Below are positions 61,099 through 64,000 of a DNA stretch of 64,000 nt, in pieces. Positions within the stretch are counted from its first letter, which is position 1; every line of letters begins with the position of its first letter. Under the pieces are notes generated by a model. That model saw only the letters and a list, made by a program, of their open reading frames with translations. It ran no database searches and had not been told where the DNA came from. Made by a program: the position numbers and the translations under genes. The stretch is from JAYPWI01 sp038135065 (GTDB lineage: Bacteria; Actinomycetota; Acidimicrobiia; Acidimicrobiales; Poriferisodalaceae), in the NCBI GenBank assembly GCA_038135065.1, contig JAYPWI010000003.1:62001-126000 (forward strand). Direction: 5' to 3'.

Positions 61099-62016
61099 GT
61101 GACCACCACACCGGCTGCCTCGCAGCCGACCGACCGCCGCGGCATACCGGCGGCCGCCCTCGCCATGGTCGGGTGGGCGGCTTCTGGCGTCATCGGCAAG
61201 GGCATCGGGGACCTGGGACCCCTCGGCGTCGTGTTCTGGCGCATGTGGATCTACACGGCCATCGTGCTCGTGGTGCTCCGGATGCGGGGCACTCCGTTGC
61301 GCCGAGAATCGATCCGCATCTCGCTGCCGGGTGGCATCGCCCTCAGCGCCGACATCATGCTGTTCTTCGTGGCCGTCCGCCTCACGACGGTGGCGAACGC
61401 AACGGTCATCGGGTCATGCCAACCGTTGCTGATGTTGGTCCTCGGCGGTCGTCTGTTCGGCGAGCGGGCCAGAAGGACCGACTGGGGGCTTGCCGCCATC
61501 GCCCTCAGCGGGGTGGCCATCGTCATGTACGGATCGAGTGACGTTCCGGGCTGGAATCCGGCCGGCGACCTACTGTCACTGTTGACCCTGTGTGCTTGGA
61601 CCCTCTATTTCATCTTCTCGAAGTTCACCCGGGCTCGGGTCGACGCTGCCCAGTACACGGGAGCGACCGCCCTCATCTCGGCGACGGTGGCCACCCCCTT
61701 CGCACTGGCCACCGGGCAGGCGTTCGCCATGCCGTCCCCGAGCACGTGGTTCTGGCTCCTCGTCCTGTCGGTGGGGCCCGGGTTCACCTCCCACATGCTC
61801 ATGAACTGGGCCCTAGGCCAGATCCCGGCCTGGCTCGCCTCGACCCTCACCCTGGCCATCCCCGTGACAGGAACGCTCATGGCGTGGGCTTTCCTGGGAG
61901 AAGCCGTGGTGGCTCTGCAATTCGTCGGCATGGCTGTCGTCCTCGGGGCCCTGGGGGCCATCGTGCTCGGCCAAAGCACCTCGCAGCCGAGATCGGACGG
62001 CGCCACCCCCACCTGA
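61099..62016 (+). CDS. EamA/DMT-family exporter
   Basis: 305 residues from GTG 61099, 8 nt after the ATC-hydrolase stop. Ten TM helices in two EamA halves (~18-140 and ~155-295), e.g. IPAAALAMVGWAASGVIGKG, ADIMLFFVAVRLTTVANATV, GPGFTSHMLMNWALGQIPAW, ASTLTLAIPVTGTLMAWAFL. Exports small metabolites; specificity unknown. Operon with the upstream gene suggests a cysteine- or thiazoline-related compound. The longer frame upstream overlaps that gene and is not coding. Confidence 0.85.
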   Translation: MTTTPAASQPTDRRGIPAAALAMVGWAASGVIGKGIGDLGPLGVVFWRMWIYTAIVLVVLRMRGTPLRRESIRISLPGGIALSADIMLFFVAVRLTTVANATVIGSCQPLLMLVLGGRLFGERARRTDWGLAAIALSGVAIVMYGSSDVPGWNPAGDLLSLLTLCAWTLYFIFSKFTRARVDAAQYTGATALISATVATPFALATGQAFAMPSPSTWFWLLVLSVGPGFTSHMLMNWALGQIPAWLASTLTLAIPVTGTLMAWAFLGEAVVALQFVGMAVVLGALGAIVLGQSTSQPRSDGATPT

Positions 62017-62091
62017 CCGATGGAATCCCACCGTCGCGCCCGATCACCTCGATACAGCTTGACCGAACCGCCCTCCAACCGATGGAACCCC

Positions 62092-63472
62092 ATGAGCCGT
62101 CGCCGCACCCTGTCCTGGCCCGCCCGCCTGACCCTCGGTCTCATGGCCCTCGGTCTTCTGAGCACGGCCTGTTCCTCGACAACGGAGGTTCCGGCCTCCG
62201 ATCGTCCCGCCTCCGAGTCTGATGCACCTGGTGGGGCACCATCCCCCTCGGGGGCAGCCACGACTCCAGGGGAGCGCCCCGAGCGGCCCCGCCCTACAAC
62301 AACATCAGGCTCGAGCGAAACATCAGGCTCGAGCGAAACATCAGGCTCGAGCGAAACATCAGGCTCGAGCGAANNNNNNNNNNNNNNNNNNNNNNNNNNN
62401 NNNNNNNNNNNNNNNNNNNNNNNNNNNNNNNNNNNNNNNNNNNNNNNNNNNNNNNNNNNNNNNNNNNNNNNNNACATCAGGCTCGACCGGGACCGAGTCG
62501 ACCCCTTCGGTCGCGCCGACCAGCGGCCCGTCACCCTCTGGTCCCGCTGATCCCCTCCTCCTCGGCATCTCGGTCCACGTCGAAGGGTGGAGCATGGAGG
62601 ACTCCAACGTCGAGGCCTTCGGGCGCCACCGGGACAGCCTCCTGACCCTCGCCCGCGAGGTCGAGGCCGGGGGTGGTGTCCTCACCTTCGAACTGTCCGA
62701 CGTGTTCATGGCCGCCGTCACCGCCTGGGACGACGACGTCTTGGAACAGCTGACCTCGATGGGACACACAGTTGCCGTCCACGCCGACGTCGGTGGTCGG
62801 GGGTCTGCCTCCCTGGCCCAACTCACCCGAGCCCTGACCGACAAGCGTGACACCTTGGCGGCCCTAGGCTACCCGACGAATCACGTGTCGGGGATCTGCT
62901 CGCGGGGACCCTGGGTCGAGGCGGCACTTGCCGCCGGCTTCACCTCCACCAACGGGGCTGTCGCATACTGCGCGACATCCATGGACCCGGCGTTGTTGAC
63001 CGACGAGCAGGCCTGGGTCCTCGACTGCGCCGGACCCGGTGACTGCCACGGTCCCGCTCCCGTCGGCGACGACCGTCGCCTGCACCCCTTCCATGCAACC
63101 AACAGCGACGATTGGATGCTCAGCGACGCCGAGGACGGCCTCCTGCTCATCATCTCGGAGTCCGGCTCGTCGATCGACTGCCTGGACCGCTCTGCCCCGG
63201 GCGAGGACGGCTCGTGTGAGGCCACCACGGCGGACCTCGTCGTCTTCGGACAGGTACTCGAGGAGTACCTGGGAGCCCGTACCCCCGGTCGCACGACCGC
63301 CCTGGTCTACAGCTGGAGCATCGGCTCGTTGCCCGCATCGGGGTTCGGCACTGACCTGGTCACCGCAGTCGAGCACGCGATCGACGAGGGCGCTGCCCTG
63401 TGGGTCGGCGTCGACCAGATCGAGGCCATCGCAGAGGGACGCAGCTCGCTCCCCTCCTCCTGGGACTCCTGA
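62092..63472 (+). CDS. Lipoprotein with polysaccharide-deacetylase-like domain and tandem-repeat linker, interrupted by a gap
   Basis: Starts MSRRRTLSWPARLTLGLMAL and carries a lipobox (LLSTAC). A Ser/Pro/Gly linker includes the repeated TSGSSE unit and a 100-N gap, then TSGSTGTESTPS and a folded domain (LGISVHVEGWSMEDSNVEAF; LTFELSDVFM; LTSMGHTVAVHADVGG) resembling the NodB/polysaccharide-deacetylase TIM-barrel fold, with several Cys (CSRGPW; DCAGPGDC; DCLDRS) likely in disulfides. The frame before the gap and that after it differ, but only because 100 is an arbitrary gap length. Exported envelope protein. Confidence 0.72.
62302..62373 (+). repeat. 18-bp coding tandem repeat, four perfect copies before a gap
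   Basis: Unit ACATCAGGCTCGAGCGAA repeated four times without change, encoding TSGSSE each. A partial unit (13 bases match) begins immediately after the gap at 62474. Typical of a variable-number tandem repeat that collapsed in assembly. Confidence 0.92.
62374..62473. other. Assembly gap (100 N, placeholder length)
   Basis: Exactly 100 N. From the frames, the true length must be a multiple of 3; from the repeat phase it should be a multiple of 18. Confidence 0.95.
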
Positions 63473-63518
63473 GGCTGCGGCCCCTCGCCGTTCCGTTCGA
63501 TGTGCTAGCGATTGGTCC

Positions 63519-64000
63519 ATGTTGGGGGCCTACCGGGTGCTGGACCTGTCCGACGAGCGTGGGCAGTTGTGCGGCCACGTCCTGGCTTCGCTGGGCGCGG
63601 AGGTCATCTCCATCGAGCCCCCCGGCGGCTCGAGCTCACGCCGAATTGGGCCCTTCGCCGACGATGTCGTCTCCGCCGACACCTCGCTGTGGCACTGGTC
63701 CTACAACCGGGGCCGCTCATCAGTGGTGCTGGACCTGACCGCCCCCGACGACCGTCAGCGGTTGATCGACCTGGCTGCGGGCGCCGACATCCTGATCGAG
63801 TCGGCCGGCCCGGGTGCCATGGACAGCCTCGGGCTCGGCTACGGCGTGCTGGCCGCCGCGAACCCGGCCCTGGTCATGGTGTCGATCAGCGCGTTCGGGG
63901 CCACAGGCCCCAAGGCCAACTGGCCGGCCGATGACATCACCATCCTGGCCGCTGCCGGTCCCTTGTCCATGACCGGCGACGTCGACCGGGCACCGTTGCG
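63519..64000 (+). CDS. CaiB/BaiF family III CoA-transferase, 3' part missing
   Basis: First 160 residues from ATG 63519; the gene runs off the right edge. LGAYRVLDLSDERGQLCGHV, LASLGAEVISIEPPGG, SYNRGRSSVVLDL and ADILIESAGPGAMDSLGLGY are family signatures. The catalytic Asp lies further on, outside the window. Moves CoA between carboxylic acids; the actual acid is unknown. Separate from the lipoprotein upstream by 46 nt. Confidence 0.88.
   Translation, partial: MLGAYRVLDLSDERGQLCGHVLASLGAEVISIEPPGGSSSRRIGPFADDVVSADTSLWHWSYNRGRSSVVLDLTAPDDRQRLIDLAAGADILIESAGPGAMDSLGLGYGVLAAANPALVMVSISAFGATGPKANWPADDITILAAAGPLSMTGDVDRAPL

Noticed and set aside
62302..62373. Repeat array considered as CRISPR
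   Set aside because: Units are head-to-tail with no spacers and stay in frame as TSGSSE.
1..64000. Mobile elements, prophage, tRNA or rRNA genes
   Set aside because: No transposase, integrase, inverted terminal repeats, or cloverleaf sequence was found on reading all intergenic spaces.

Overview
The window is about 64 kb of high-GC DNA from a chromosome of an actinobacterium, most likely of the class Acidimicrobiia. Reasons: GTG starts are very common; mshC (mycothiol) and npdG with two F420/flavin luciferase-like oxidoreductases are present; a phosphatidylinositol-mannoside cluster (HIT, pgsA, acyltransferase, pimA) is present; one secreted protein carries the 'GYWLVxxDGGxFxFG' repeat that is common in Acidimicrobiia; and the order hisS-rel-apt-secF-secD-yajC ... 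ruvB-ruvA-ruvC-yebC-pdxT-pdxS ... pimA-acyltransferase-pgsA-HIT is the one remembered from Mycobacterium tuberculosis. The lineage is an inference. Two N runs (10 N at 48487-48496, 100 N at 62374-62473) show that this is a draft scaffold. The genes at both edges are cut: rarA on the left, a CoA transferase on the right.

Layout. 1-17 kb, all minus strand: information-processing and housekeeping genes (rarA, aspS, hisS, bifunctional rel, apt, secF/secD, yajC, tgt/queA, a GGCT-like gene, ruvBAC, yebC, pdxT, pdxS). 17-26 kb, minus: a DUF3048-like lipoprotein, a membrane M48 homologue without its zinc site, the PI-mannoside lipid cluster, a HIT hydrolase, a secreted metallopeptidase, mshC and npdG. 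26-35 kb: fabI (plus), a LytM-type M23 protein and two CNNM/CBS proteins (minus), then a heterodimeric ABC exporter, a lone ABC ATPase and a methyltransferase (plus). 35-47 kb: a mixed region with a second M23 protein, hotdog proteins, a GAF/degenerate-GGDEF protein, a HAD phosphatase, a sulfite-oxidase-type molybdoenzyme, an SDR, an unknown His-rich protein and coaE. 47-64 kb: an FN3/repeat secreted protein, a DinB-type protein, a PEP-utilizer without ATP-grasp, acetoacetate-CoA ligase, an FG-GAP/ASPIC protein in an operon with a hydrolase and an LLM oxidoreductase, a second LLM oxidoreductase, a NeuD-like acyltransferase, an ATC hydrolase next to an EamA exporter, a deacetylase-like lipoprotein with a tandem repeat, and a CoA transferase.

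Expression architecture is the most consistent unexplained signal. Many genes have a TANNNT hexamer 6-8 nt upstream of ATG/GTG and no useful Shine-Dalgarno sequence, which is the signature of leaderless transcripts. Two divergent promoters appear to share the TA of opposing -10 elements, and in two cases the upstream gene's stop codon lies inside the next gene's -10. Convergent genes end within about 10 nt of each other with no visible intrinsic terminators. I found no tRNA, rRNA, CRISPR array, insertion sequence or prophage. No gene-free stretch exceeds 300 bp, unless the gene at 45032-46342 really starts at 45329. I found no clear multi-gene new system; the best protein-level leads are the zinc-site-less Tgt, the dead M48 homologue, the ATP-grasp-less PEP-utilizer and the His/Cys-rich unknown protein.
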